DNA of 55,189 bases from Lentisphaerae bacterium RIFOXYA12_64_32 (GTDB taxonomy: Bacteria; Verrucomicrobiota; Lentisphaeria; Oligosphaerales; YB12-FULL-65-16): positions 1 to 55,189 of the forward strand of contig MHBL01000444.1 in NCBI GenBank assembly GCA_001803235.1, read 5' to 3'. The notes below the pieces were generated by a model that was not told the DNA's origin, did no database searches, and saw nothing but the letters and a program-made list of their open reading frames with translations. A program made the position numbers and the translations under genes. Positions 40,832-49,910 of this stretch are shown here, one piece after another; the first letter of the stretch is position 1, and each line of letters starts with the position of its first letter.

Positions 40832-43081
40832 ATGTCGCAGATCTTCGCACCTCGAGTCACCGAAGCCTTCGATGTCGTCGTGGTCGGTGGCGGCCTCGCC
40901 GGTGTGTGCGCGGCGCTCGCCGCGGCGCGATCCGGCGCCAGGACCGCCATGGTCCAGAACCGACCCGTGTTCGGCGGTAACTCGAGCTCCGAGGTCCGGG
41001 TGCCGCCCATCGGCGCCGGCTGCCACAACCCGTACGGCGTCGAGAGCGGCATCATTCACGAGATTGTCCTCGAAGACCGCGCCCGCAATCACGACCGCGT
41101 CTCGACCGGACTGATCAACAGCAATTGGGACATGGTCCTGTACGACGCGGTGCGCACTCAGGAAAACCTCGTGTACTTCCTCAACACCAACGTGGACGAG
41201 GTCCTGGTCGCCGACCGCCGCATCACCGCTGTGCGCGGCAGCCAGCTCGGTTGCGAAACCCGCTGGGAAATCCCGGGCGCGATGTTCGTCGACGCCTCGG
41301 GCGACGGCGTGGTCGGGTTCGGCGCCGGCGCCAAGTGGCGCATTGGCCAGGAGGCGGCAGCCGAGTACAATGAGTCGTTCGCCCCAGCCGAACCGTGGAG
41401 CCACACGCTCGGCAGCTCCCTGCACTTCCGCGCCCGCGACATCGGGCGCCCCGCCCCGTTCACGCCGCCGTCCTGGGCCATCCGCTACGACGCGCCCGAT
41501 GCACTGCCGCGTCACGACCACCGACAGTTCGACGGCGGCTACTGGTGGATCGAAATCGGTTGGCCCTACGATACCATCACCCAGAACGAAACCCTGCGCG
41601 ACGAACTGCTCCGGCACGTCCTCGGCGTCTGGGACCACATCAAGAACCACTGCCCGGACACTCGCGACAAAGCCCGCAACTGGGCCCTGGACTGGGTCGG
41701 CATGGTCCCGGCCAAACGCGAGAGCCGGCGCTTCGTCGGTGCGTACGTCCTGAACCAGAACGACTTGCAGCAGCGCACATTGTTTGACGACCGCGTCGCC
41801 TACGGCGGCTGGCTCATCGACGACCACACCAAGGAAGGCATCCTGGCCCCCGCCAAGGAACCGTCCTTCAACGGCGTCTGGCACGAGCTGTTCCACGTCG
41901 CCGTCTACCCCGTGCCGCTCCGGTCGCTCTACGTCGCCGACCCCGAGAACCTGTTCCTGGCCGGCCGCATCGTCAGCGCCTCGCGCCTCGCGTTCAACTC
42001 GCTGCGCGTGCAGCAGACCATGGCCGTACTCGGACAGGCCGCCGGCACGGCCGCGGCGTTCTGCGCCCGCGAGAAACACGTTCCGGCGCGCCTGGGTGCG
42101 GCCGACGTCCAGGCCATCCAGCAACTGCTGCTCAAAGCCGACGCCTACGTGCCGCATGTCGCCAACACCGACCCTGCGGACCTCGCACGCCGCGCGACCA
42201 TTACCGCCACCAGTGAGGCGCCTTGGACCTGCCGCCCCGCCGCCCAGGGCCTCGACCTGAAAGATCCGGCCGCGCAGATCGTCCCCGTCGGCAGCGCCGG
42301 CCTGAACCGGCTCGCGATCCACGTCGCCAATACCGGCACCGCCGCCGCAACCTTGAAAGCCGCCCTCATCGAAACGCAGGACATCTGGGACGTCGCCGCA
42401 CTCCAAACCCTCGATGCCGCAGGCGCGACCGCGGCGACCATGACCGCCGAGATCGGCCCGGGCGCATCCGACTGGGTCGAGTTCGCCTGCCCTGCCGGGC
42501 TCAAGCCACGGCAACTGTACTGGCTCGTGCTCCAGCCCTGCCCCGGCGTCACCTGGCACTACTCCGATCCGACCCTGCCCGGCCTCTGCGCCGCGCGCCG
42601 CAAGCGCGACCACTGGTGGTTCGCGCCCGGGGCCTACACCGAGTTCCGCACCCTGACGCTGCGCCCCGACCGCGACCCGCGCGCCTGGGCCCCGGACAAC
42701 GTCGTTTCCGGCGTCACCCGCCCCGAGACCTGGACCAACCTGTGGGTCTCCGACCCCGCCGTTGGACTGCCGCAGGACCTGACCCTGGACTGGACCACAC
42801 CGCAGACGCTGTCGTGCGTGCACCTGACCTTCGACACTAACCTGGGCCGCACCAACTTCGCGACGCCCGGCCTGTTCCGCGCGCCCGAGTGTATTCGCGA
42901 CTACACCCTCGCGGCCGAGACCGCGCCCGGGCACTGGACACCGCTCGTCAGCGTCACCGGCAACTACCAGCGCAAACGCGTGCACGCGTTCGCCCCGGTC
43001 ACGACGCAACACCTGCGCCTCCGCATCACCGCCACCAACGGTGCGGACTCCGCACGCGTCTACGAAATCCGCGTGTATTGA
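40832..43081 (+). CDS. FAD-dependent oxidoreductase with C-terminal discoidin-like domain
   Basis: This 749-residue protein starts with a FAD_oxidored domain: VVVVGGGLAGVCAALAAARSGA near residue 15, PVFGGNSSSEVRVPPIGAG, then MFVDASGDGVVGFGAGA at about 155 and LFLAGRIVSASRLAFNSLRVQQT at about 375. Residues 450-600 are beta-rich. The last 130 residues (WTNLWVSD..., LRLRITATNGADSARVYEIRVY) resemble an F5/8 type C (discoidin) carbohydrate-binding domain. There is no signal peptide, which is puzzling for a protein with a binding module; export by Tat or a non-binding role is possible. AAAGGATGGAG precedes the ATG at 40832. Substrate unknown. Confidence 0.8.
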   Translation: MSQIFAPRVTEAFDVVVVGGGLAGVCAALAAARSGARTAMVQNRPVFGGNSSSEVRVPPIGAGCHNPYGVESGIIHEIVLEDRARNHDRVSTGLINSNWDMVLYDAVRTQENLVYFLNTNVDEVLVADRRITAVRGSQLGCETRWEIPGAMFVDASGDGVVGFGAGAKWRIGQEAAAEYNESFAPAEPWSHTLGSSLHFRARDIGRPAPFTPPSWAIRYDAPDALPRHDHRQFDGGYWWIEIGWPYDTITQNETLRDELLRHVLGVWDHIKNHCPDTRDKARNWALDWVGMVPAKRESRRFVGAYVLNQNDLQQRTLFDDRVAYGGWLIDDHTKEGILAPAKEPSFNGVWHELFHVAVYPVPLRSLYVADPENLFLAGRIVSASRLAFNSLRVQQTMAVLGQAAGTAAAFCAREKHVPARLGAADVQAIQQLLLKADAYVPHVANTDPADLARRATITATSEAPWTCRPAAQGLDLKDPAAQIVPVGSAGLNRLAIHVANTGTAAATLKAALIETQDIWDVAALQTLDAAGATAATMTAEIGPGASDWVEFACPAGLKPRQLYWLVLQPCPGVTWHYSDPTLPGLCAARRKRDHWWFAPGAYTEFRTLTLRPDRDPRAWAPDNVVSGVTRPETWTNLWVSDPAVGLPQDLTLDWTTPQTLSCVHLTFDTNLGRTNFATPGLFRAPECIRDYTLAAETAPGHWTPLVSVTGNYQRKRVHAFAPVTTQHLRLRITATNGADSARVYEIRVY

Positions 43082-43182
43082 GTCACGCCCCATCCCCGCG
43101 AGAGGACAGGCTCCCAGTGACAGGAAGGCACAGGGGGAATGCCTTGGCATCTGCAATTGAAGTATTATATAACATCATACCC

Positions 43183-43202
43183 GTGAAGTACTTACTCTTC
43201 AC
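43183..43202. promoter_or_regulatory. Inverted repeat, candidate operator upstream of the TetR gene
   Basis: GTGAAG and CTTCAC, eight bases apart, lie in an AT-rich segment (about 43150-43330) that differs from the surrounding sequence. The palindrome is 65 bases upstream of the predicted -35 box. Confidence 0.35.
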
Positions 43203-43266
43203 AATAGCTGCTGCATGATTACAAACGCCAAGGCCTGACCCTCATCCGCTTGCAGGTCGCTTCTTT

Positions 43267-43295
43267 TTGACGGAACACGCTTTATCATGTATCTT
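43267..43295 (+). promoter_or_regulatory. Predicted promoter for the TetR gene
   Basis: TTGACG (43267-43272), 17 nt and TATCTT (43290-43295) form a good promoter with a start near 43302. AAGAGGAG precedes the ATG at 43337. Confidence 0.5.
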
Positions 43296-43309
43296 AATCA
43301 TATGCTTAA
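43294..43309. promoter_or_regulatory. Imperfect palindrome over the TetR start site, candidate operator
   Basis: TTAATCATATGCTTAA is palindromic apart from one base pair and covers the -10 end and predicted start of the TetR promoter. Autorepressing TetR proteins often bind at this position. Confidence 0.45.
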
Positions 43310-43336
43310 ATCTTTCGCCTAAGAGGAGTCTCCCGT

Positions 43337-43990
43337 ATGGGTCGGAAAGACTCGGGACAGAGACAGCGGATCCTCGACGCCGCCGTCGCCGTGTTCGGCG
43401 AACATGGGCTCAAAGGCGCCACCACGCGTCGCGTCGGCACGGCAGCCGGGGTCAACAGCGCGTTGATCTATTACTACTTCGAGGACAAGGAGGAGCTCTT
43501 CAGCGCCGCGGTAGCGTTCGTCTTCGAATGCTTCCTTGACGACCTGCGCCGCGGACTCCGGCCGTTCCGCGGCGCGCGCGACCGCCTGGCCTATCTGGTG
43601 GACGGCGTTCTCGGGTACTACTCCGCCCATCCCGAGCGCCTGCGCCTGATGGCCCTGACGTTGAACCAGCATCCCGACTTGCTTGGGCAAGTCCTGGACG
43701 ACGTGGTCGCCAAGATCCCGCCCGTACCCGTTCTGATCCTGCAGGAAGGCATCGACCGGAAGGAACTGCGCCGAATGCCGCCGATCCACGCCTGGTGGAG
43801 CATTCTCGCGCTGTGCCTGGTCAGCCTCCAGGTGCAGGCGGTCATGCGCCACATCCGCTCGCCCGTCATCCCCTCCCCTCCCCCTGGCATGGCCGAGCGG
43901 CGCACCCGTATTCTGGACTTGTTGATGAACGGACTCGCGGTGCACGGGGCCAAAACCGGCAGTGCCAAACTCGCCGCGAAACAGGAATGA
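43337..43990 (+). CDS. TetR-family transcriptional regulator (CecR/YbiH-like)
   Basis: This 217-residue protein has an N-terminal helix-turn-helix (RQRILDAAVAVFGEHGLKGA, TTRRVGTAAGVNSALIYYYF) and a helical effector-binding domain. Gene order matches the Escherichia coli cecR-ybhGFSR locus, in which CecR (YbiH) controls an ABC exporter. A palindrome covers its predicted promoter, so autoregulation is likely. The HlyD gene follows after about 130 bases. Ligand unknown; drug-like or hydrophobic compounds are suggested by the E. coli counterpart. Confidence 0.85.
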   Translation: MGRKDSGQRQRILDAAVAVFGEHGLKGATTRRVGTAAGVNSALIYYYFEDKEELFSAAVAFVFECFLDDLRRGLRPFRGARDRLAYLVDGVLGYYSAHPERLRLMALTLNQHPDLLGQVLDDVVAKIPPVPVLILQEGIDRKELRRMPPIHAWWSILALCLVSLQVQAVMRHIRSPVIPSPPPGMAERRTRILDLLMNGLAVHGAKTGSAKLAAKQE

Positions 43991-44118
43991 TGGACAGGTG
44001 ATCGCTGTCGCAATCGTCTTCGCAGTCGCTCCTCGGTCTGGACGTCGCAGGGTGGCAGTCATCGAGAAACGATGGCGACAAGGATTGCGCAAAACGATTG
44101 GGCTGCAAGGAGGTCTTC

Positions 44119-45198
44119 ATGAAGCACTGGCCGGCGCTTCCGGTGACGATGGCGGCCCTGGCCGTATGCCTCGCCGCGTGCTCTCCGCCGCCAACCCCGC
44201 GCCCCGACGGTTCCGGCACGATCGAGTGCACGCAGGTGCAGGTGTCGGCGCAGATCGCCGGTCGCATTCTCACGCTGTTGCCACAGGAAGGCATGACGGT
44301 GAAGAAGGGCGAGCTCGTCGCCACGCTCGACCCTGCGGACTACGAACTGAAGCGCGACGAACTGCGGGCCATCGTTGCCCAAGCCCAGGCGCAGTTCGAC
44401 CTTCTGCAGGCCGGTGCCCGAGAGGAAGACATGCAGCGCGCCCGGGAGCAGGTCCGCGAAGCCAAAGCGGCTGCAGTGTCTGCAGCCGCCGACCTGATGC
44501 GCACCGAAAAGCTCCTGGCTGGCGGCATCGCCACGCGCCAACAGCTTGACGACACGCAGGCACTGGCAGAACGCACCGCGGCCACGGTCGCCGCCGCCGA
44601 GCAGGTGTTGGCCAGACTCGAACACGGTAACCGCAAGGAAGAGATTCGCATGGCCCAGGCCAAGGTGGATCAGACCCAAGCACAACTGGCTCAGGTTGAG
44701 AAGGCGATCGGGTACTGCACAGTCACCGCCCCAACGGACGGTATGGTGACGACACGCAACCGCGAGGACGGCGAGTACGTCAATCCCGGAATGCCGCTGG
44801 TTACGCTCTCCCGGCTGGACGACGTGTGGTTAGCCGTCTGCATCCCGGAGACGCGGCTCACCCGGGTCAAACTTGGCCGCCCGGCGTGGGTCAAAGTCGA
44901 CGGGGACGCGCAACTCCACGAAGGCATGATCGCCTTTGTAGCACCGGAGGCCGAGTTCACGCCGCGCAATGTCCAGACCCCAGAAGAACGCGCGAAGTTG
45001 GTGTTCCGCGTGAAGATTGCGCTGCCGAACCCCGACGGCGTCTTCAAACCTGGCATGCCGGCGGACGGATACCTCGATCCGCCGTCGCCGTCCCCTGGCG
45101 TTGCCACGCCACCGCCCCCGACCAAGACCGCGGCTCAGGCCCAGCCCGGCACCTGCCACTGCCGACACCGCCCAGCCGGCGAAAAGCCCACCCCCTGA
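44119..45198 (+). CDS. HlyD-family periplasmic adaptor lipoprotein (YbhG-like)
   Basis: This 359-residue membrane-fusion protein has a lipoprotein signal peptide ending LAAC, a biotinyl-lipoyl half-motif (IAGRILTLLPQEGMTVKKGELVATLD), a long alpha-helical hairpin (about 85-195, Ala/Glu/Gln/Arg-rich coiled coil), the second half-motif (CTVTAPTDGMVTTRNREDGEYV), and a beta-barrel domain with PGMPADGYL. It bridges the ABC-2 permeases to an outer-membrane channel. AAGGAGG (44107-44113) decides the ATG at 44119. The last 40 residues are Pro/Thr/Ala-rich and not typical. It is followed after six bases by the first ATPase. Confidence 0.88.
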   Translation: MKHWPALPVTMAALAVCLAACSPPPTPRPDGSGTIECTQVQVSAQIAGRILTLLPQEGMTVKKGELVATLDPADYELKRDELRAIVAQAQAQFDLLQAGAREEDMQRAREQVREAKAAAVSAAADLMRTEKLLAGGIATRQQLDDTQALAERTAATVAAAEQVLARLEHGNRKEEIRMAQAKVDQTQAQLAQVEKAIGYCTVTAPTDGMVTTRNREDGEYVNPGMPLVTLSRLDDVWLAVCIPETRLTRVKLGRPAWVKVDGDAQLHEGMIAFVAPEAEFTPRNVQTPEERAKLVFRVKIALPNPDGVFKPGMPADGYLDPPSPSPGVATPPPPTKTAAQAQPGTCHCRHRPAGEKPTP

Positions 45199-45204
45199 CA
45201 CGCC

Positions 45205-46167
45205 ATGACGACCACCGACACAACACTGGCGGTCCACGCCCATGGGTTGAAACGCGCCTTTGGCGCCAACCTCGCCGTGGACGGACTGGACCTGGAGATC
45301 GCACGTGGCCAGATGTTCGCCCTGGTCGGCCCGGACGGCGCGGGCAAAAGCACCGCTATCCGCTTGCTCTGCGGGTTGCTGAAGCCCGACGCCGGCGACG
45401 CCACCATCCTTGGATTCGACCTTGCCCAGGCCCCGGAGCAGATCAAGCAACGCATCGGGTACCTGTCCCAGAATTTCACGCTCTACGGCGACCTGACCGT
45501 CGACGAGAACATCGAGTTTTTCGCCGACATTCACGGCGTACGCGGGTTCCGCGGCCGTCGCGACGAACTGCTCGAGTTCACGCGCCTGACTCCGTTCCGC
45601 AAACGCCTGGCCCAGGCGCTCTCCGGCGGCATGAAGAAGAAGCTCGCCCTTGCCTGCACCCTGATCCACACCCCGGAACTCATCTTCCTGGACGAACCAT
45701 CGACGGGCGTCGACCCTATCTCCCGCGGCGAGTTCTGGAACATCCTCAGCGGCATTCTCGACCACGGCGTCACCATCTTCATGACCACGCCCTACCTCGA
45801 CGAAGCCGAGCGCTGTCACCGCATCACCCTCATGCACCGTGGCCACGGCGTGATGACCGGCACCCCTGCTGAGGTCAAGCAGCGCATGCCCGGCCGGGTG
45901 CTGCGGATCCATTGCGCCCGGCCCCTGGAGGCATGCCGGCACCTGCGTCGGGAGTGGCCCCCGACACGCCTGGTCCTGACCGGCGATCGATTGCAGTTCT
46001 GGACCAACGCCGTGGGCGACAGCGAACTGCGCCCGCTCCTGGCCAGCCTCGAGCGGGCTGGCTTCGGGCCCGCTACGGCCGCGCCCGTCGAACCCTCGCT
46101 CGAAGACGCGTTTATCGCCCTGCTCGGCACTGCGCCACCGCAGTCTGGATCCGCCCCGTCCGTTTAG
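45205..46167 (+). CDS. ABC transporter ATP-binding protein (YbhF N-terminal half-like)
   Basis: This 320-residue ATPase has Walker A GPDGAGKST, signature LSGGMKKK, and Walker B LIFLDEPSTGVDP with the H-loop region replaced by TIFMTTPYLDEAERC. Residues after about 235 form an extra C-terminal domain as in drug-export ATPases. In E. coli the counterpart is the N-terminal half of YbhF, a fused double ATPase; here the halves are separate genes 28 bases apart. The 3' end lies within a 9-bp tandem repeat (GTCCGTTTG). Confidence 0.9.
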   Translation: MTTTDTTLAVHAHGLKRAFGANLAVDGLDLEIARGQMFALVGPDGAGKSTAIRLLCGLLKPDAGDATILGFDLAQAPEQIKQRIGYLSQNFTLYGDLTVDENIEFFADIHGVRGFRGRRDELLEFTRLTPFRKRLAQALSGGMKKKLALACTLIHTPELIFLDEPSTGVDPISRGEFWNILSGILDHGVTIFMTTPYLDEAERCHRITLMHRGHGVMTGTPAEVKQRMPGRVLRIHCARPLEACRHLRREWPPTRLVLTGDRLQFWTNAVGDSELRPLLASLERAGFGPATAAPVEPSLEDAFIALLGTAPPQSGSAPSV

Positions 46168-46186
46168 TCCGTTTGGTCCGTTCCGG
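46158..46186 (+). repeat. Tandem 9-bp repeat (GTCCGTTTG)
   Basis: GTCCGTTTA, GTCCGTTTG and GTCCGTTCC stand in direct tandem and overlap the stop codon of the first ATPase gene. The same unit and the same ending (GTCCGTTCCGG) occur in a separate intergenic gap at 52542-52578. Confidence 0.65.
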
Positions 46187-46195
46187 ATCCACACC

Positions 46196-47185
46196 ATGAC
46201 ATCAAACCAAACAGCCCCGTCAGATCCGACACAGCCAGTGCCGTCCACGGCGGACGCTGCCGTGATCGTTGCCGACGCCCTGACGCGGCGGTTCGGCCGG
46301 TTTACCGCGGTCGACCGGGTCAGCTTCGCCATCCGCCGTGGCGAGATCTTTGGTTTCCTCGGTCCCAACGGCGCCGGCAAGTCGACCACGATCCGCATGC
46401 TCTGCGGCTTGCTGCGGCCCACGTCGGGGCACGCCACTGTCGGCGGTTGCGATGTCGACCGCGAGCCGGAACGTGTGCGCCAGCGCATCGGCTACATGTC
46501 CCAGAAGTTCAACCTCTACCGTGACCTGACCGTGCAAGAAAACCTGACCTTCTTCGGCGGCGTCTACGGACTGAACCGGGACCGACTGCGAGAACGCGTT
46601 CCGTACGTGCTCGAACTCGCCGGCTTGCACGACCTCGAAAACCAACTCACCGGCACACTCTCCGGTGCGCACCAGCAGCGTCTGGCCCTGGGTTGCGCCA
46701 TCCTCCACGAGCCACCCATCCTGTTCCTGGACGAACCGACCAGCGGCGTCGACCCCATTTCCCGACGCCAGTTCTGGGACCTGATCCAGAACCTGGTCGG
46801 CGGCGGCGTGACCGTCCTGATCACAACCCACTTCATGGACGAAGCCGAGTTCTGCGGCCGCATCGGTTTCATCAGCGGCGGCAAACTCATGGCGCTGGGC
46901 AGTCCTGCGGATCTGAAGCGCAGCGCTGTCACGGAGGACATCTTCGAGCTAGCCGCCCCTGTGTTCCGCGGCATCCGCGAGAAGCTGACCGGGCTCGAGG
47001 GTCTGGCCAGCAGTGCGTTTTTCGGCGCCAAACTGCACCTCTATTGCCGCACCGGCCGCTACGCGGTGCCGGACCTCGAACGCACCGTCCGCGAGCGCGG
47101 CGTCACCGACGCCACCATCACCGCGGTCAGCCCGACACTGGAGGACGCTTTCATCAGATTAGCGGAAGCAACTGTAGGTCAATAG
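46196..47185 (+). CDS. ABC transporter ATP-binding protein (YbhF C-terminal half-like)
   Basis: This 329-residue ATPase has Walker A GPNGAGKST, Walker B ILFLDEPTSGVDP and an H-loop TTHFMDEAEF. The signature is unusual: LSGAHQQR instead of LSGGQ-like. It pairs with the preceding ATPase, and the two probably form a heterodimer with one less active site. A 40-residue hydrophilic start precedes the ATPase domain. It is followed by a hairpin-bearing gap and then the permease genes. Confidence 0.88.
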   Translation: MTSNQTAPSDPTQPVPSTADAAVIVADALTRRFGRFTAVDRVSFAIRRGEIFGFLGPNGAGKSTTIRMLCGLLRPTSGHATVGGCDVDREPERVRQRIGYMSQKFNLYRDLTVQENLTFFGGVYGLNRDRLRERVPYVLELAGLHDLENQLTGTLSGAHQQRLALGCAILHEPPILFLDEPTSGVDPISRRQFWDLIQNLVGGGVTVLITTHFMDEAEFCGRIGFISGGKLMALGSPADLKRSAVTEDIFELAAPVFRGIREKLTGLEGLASSAFFGAKLHLYCRTGRYAVPDLERTVRERGVTDATITAVSPTLEDAFIRLAEATVGQ

Positions 47186-47252
47186 GTTGACCGTAGGAGG
47201 CCTCCACCCCAAACCCCACCGGAAATCGTTGAATCCCCGGACTCAGCAATTC

Positions 47253-47333
47253 CAGGTTGCGGACTGAGGCGATGGGAAACAGCACTTCAGCCAACGCGTC
47301 ACACCGCCGCCCATCGCCTCGGTCCGCAACCTG
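47253..47333. repeat. Strong hairpin element inside the ABC operon
   Basis: A 24-bp arm at 47253-47276 pairs with 47310-47333 with one mismatch, giving a stem around a 33-nt loop; the arms begin CAGGTTGCGGACTGAGG. The pairing can extend outward with a bulge. The element lies between the second ATPase and the first permease. A second hairpin, TTGGGGGC-AG-GCCCCCAA, follows at about 47374-47391, matching a G/C-run pattern also seen at 33013. Confidence 0.7.
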
Positions 47334-47404
47334 AATATTGGGAGGTCTGGAGGGTCAATGATCCTCCAGCGGGGGCTTGGGGGCAGGCCCCCAACGGAAC
47401 ACTC

Positions 47405-48529
47405 ATGCGTCGACTCTACGCCATCGTCAAGAAGGAGTTCCGGCAGATGCGCCGGGACCGGCTCACGCTTGGCCAACTCATCCTGGTTCCGGCGATGCTG
47501 CTGGCGCTGTACGGCTACGCCTTGTCGTTTGACGTCAAGCACATCGCCATGGGCGTGGTCGACTACGACCGCACGCCGGCCAGCCGCCTGCTTCTGGACA
47601 GCCTGTTCCGCAACCCGTACTTCGACCGCGTCGTCGACCTGGACTCCACGGACGCCGCCGACGGCGTCCTGACCCTCGGCAAGGTCCGGGCCGTGCTCGT
47701 CATTCCCCGCGACTATGCAAAGCGGTTGGCGCGCGGCCAACCGGCCCACCTGCAGGCACTGGTGGACGGCGCCGACGCGAACTCCGCCGTGACGACCATC
47801 GGCTATCTGGAAGCCATGGCCGACCGCACCACACTGCAGCTTCGCGTTCAGGCTCTTAACCGGGCCGGACTGCCCGTGGCGCTGCCGGTGGTGCGACCGG
47901 AACCGCGGATCTGGTTCAACCCCGAACTGAACAGCGCCAAGTTCCTGGTCCCGGGGCTCATCGGCATGCTGCTGATGCTGGCCGCGGTCATCGCCACGTC
48001 GCTGTCCATTGTCCGCGAGAAGGAGCGCGAGACCATGGAGCAGATCATGGTTTCGCCGGTACACCCCGCCGAACTGATCATCGGCAAGACACTCCCGTAC
48101 GTGCTGGTCTGCTGCCTGACCATGGTGATGGTCCTGGTGCTGGGCCGCGTCCTGTTCGGCGTCGTAGTGCAAGGCTCTTACGGGCTTCTGGCCCTGACAA
48201 CCCTGGTCTTTCTCTTCGCAGCCCTGAGCATGGGCGTGCTGATCTCCACCCGCACGCGCTCGCAGCACATGGCGTTTGAAATCGCCATTCTCACCACCCT
48301 GTTGCCGTCCCTGATTCTCTCCGGCCTGATCTTCCCGATCAAGAACATGCCGCTTCCGATCCAAGGGCTCAGCCTGCTGGTAATCCCCCGCTACTTCGTC
48401 GCCGCCCTGCGCAGCATCATCCTCAAAGGCGCAACATTCCCGATGATCTGGCCGAACCTGCTGGCCATGCTCGCGCTGGGACTGGTGTTCTGCCTGCTCG
48501 CGATCCGCACGACTCGAAAGGCCATATGA
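47405..48529 (+). CDS. ABC-2 type permease (YbhS-like)
   Basis: This 374-residue membrane protein has an N-terminal helix (residues about 20-40), a large external domain to about 175, and then five helices with the ABC-2 signature KERETMEQIMVSPVHPAELIIGKTLPYV at about 210-240. The gene order and paired permeases match the YbhS/YbhR subunits. It forms the transmembrane pore with the next gene product. The next start overlaps its stop by four bases (ATGA). The gene sits 219 bases after the ATPase, with a hairpin between. Confidence 0.88.
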   Translation: MRRLYAIVKKEFRQMRRDRLTLGQLILVPAMLLALYGYALSFDVKHIAMGVVDYDRTPASRLLLDSLFRNPYFDRVVDLDSTDAADGVLTLGKVRAVLVIPRDYAKRLARGQPAHLQALVDGADANSAVTTIGYLEAMADRTTLQLRVQALNRAGLPVALPVVRPEPRIWFNPELNSAKFLVPGLIGMLLMLAAVIATSLSIVREKERETMEQIMVSPVHPAELIIGKTLPYVLVCCLTMVMVLVLGRVLFGVVVQGSYGLLALTTLVFLFAALSMGVLISTRTRSQHMAFEIAILTTLLPSLILSGLIFPIKNMPLPIQGLSLLVIPRYFVAALRSIILKGATFPMIWPNLLAMLALGLVFCLLAIRTTRKAI

Positions 48530-49659
48530 ACCGCATCCTCCACGTACTCATCAAGGAACTCATCCAGATCCGGCGCGACCGGAAGCTGTTCCAAGTTCTG
48601 GTCATGGCCCCGATCATCCAACTGCTGGTGATCGGGTTCGCCGTCACCACGGACGTGCGCGACATCGATCTGGGGGTCCGCGACAACGACCACACCTTCC
48701 ACAGCCGCGAGTTCGTGCGCACGCTCGGCGCATCCGGGTACTTCCGCGTCACCGAACTGGCCGGGGGCGCGGCTGCGGACGGCGAGCGCCTCGTCTCCGG
48801 TGCGTCCGGACTGGTGGTCGTCATTCCAAAGGGGTTTGGCCGCGACCTGAGCAACGGTGGGCCGACCGCGGTCCAGGCCCTGGTCGACGGCTCCGACAGC
48901 AATTTCGCCGTGCAGGGGCTGAACTTCCTGCAACGCGCCAGCCGACTCTACTCGGACCGCCAGGTGTGCGTCGCCGCGCCTGAGTTGGAGCGCCGCTTCG
49001 GCCTCAAACTGCCCCTCGTCGCCGCCGAATGCCGCGCCTGGTACAACCCGGACCTCATGTCGCGGTGGCACATGGTCCCGGCTATCCTAGGTCTGACCCT
49101 GCTGGTGACGACCATGATCGTGACCAGCATGGCTCTGGTCAAAGAACGCGAGGAAGGCACCATGGAACAGATCATCGTCACGCCGCTGCGCGCCTGGGAA
49201 CTGATTCTGGGCAAGCTTCTGCCGTACGCTGCCATCGGTTTCGTGGTCGTGACCCTAGCCCTGCCCGTGATCCTCTTCGTGTTTCACATCCCGATTCGCG
49301 GCAGCCTGCCGCTGTTTTACGGCATCAGCGGTCTGTTCCTCCTCACCACCCTGGGCCTCGGACTGCTGATCTCGTCCCTGGTCCGGACCCAGCAGCAGGC
49401 CATGCTCTTCGCCGCGTTCTTTGTCATGATGCCGTTCGCACTGCTCTCCGGATTCATCTTCCCGGTCGAGAACATGCCGCCCGGCATCCAGCTCGTGACC
49501 CACCTGATCCCGCTCAAGTACTACCTGGTCGCACTGCGCGGTCTCTTCCTCAAAGGTGCCGGCTGGCAGGAACTGCAACCGCAAGCCGTTGCCCTGCTCG
49601 CGTTCGGCCTGGTCATCGTCAGCGTCGCCGTGGCCACCTTCCACAAACGCCTGGACTGA
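48526..49659 (+). CDS. ABC-2 type permease (YbhR-like)
   Basis: This 377-residue protein has the same layout as the preceding one: a first helix at about 20-42, an external domain to about 175, and helices with KEREEGTMEQIIVTPLRAWELILGKLLPYA. It is translationally coupled to the previous gene through ATGA. Together they would form a heterodimeric permease driven by the two ATPases, with the HlyD lipoprotein as adaptor. An outer-membrane TolC-like channel is not in the window. It is the last gene of the module. Confidence 0.88.
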   Translation: MNRILHVLIKELIQIRRDRKLFQVLVMAPIIQLLVIGFAVTTDVRDIDLGVRDNDHTFHSREFVRTLGASGYFRVTELAGGAAADGERLVSGASGLVVVIPKGFGRDLSNGGPTAVQALVDGSDSNFAVQGLNFLQRASRLYSDRQVCVAAPELERRFGLKLPLVAAECRAWYNPDLMSRWHMVPAILGLTLLVTTMIVTSMALVKEREEGTMEQIIVTPLRAWELILGKLLPYAAIGFVVVTLALPVILFVFHIPIRGSLPLFYGISGLFLLTTLGLGLLISSLVRTQQQAMLFAAFFVMMPFALLSGFIFPVENMPPGIQLVTHLIPLKYYLVALRGLFLKGAGWQELQPQAVALLAFGLVIVSVAVATFHKRLD

Positions 49660-49910
49660 TGCTGAGAACGGGCGCGCCGATCCGCCGGACCAGCCGATCA
49701 TAGGTTGGTGTTACTCGTGCCGGTTCGCGCCGCCGCGGGTCTTGCGCCCGCGGGGCGACGATGGGGGGAAAGAGGGAGGACGGCCCCCGCCCCTTTTCCC
49801 CCAATCGTCGCCCCGCCCGGACGAACCGGGCGGCGGCGCAGAGTGACACGCGAGTAACATGGTACCCCACGACTTAAAACTCGCGTTTTCCGGCCATCTT
49901 TGCCTCTCAT

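Noticed and set aside
40796..43156. A 786-codon minus-strand open frame opposite the second FAD oxidoreductase.
   Set aside because: High GC keeps stops rare. The composition (Asp/Val/Gly/His-rich) is a typical shadow, and the plus strand has complete FAD motifs.
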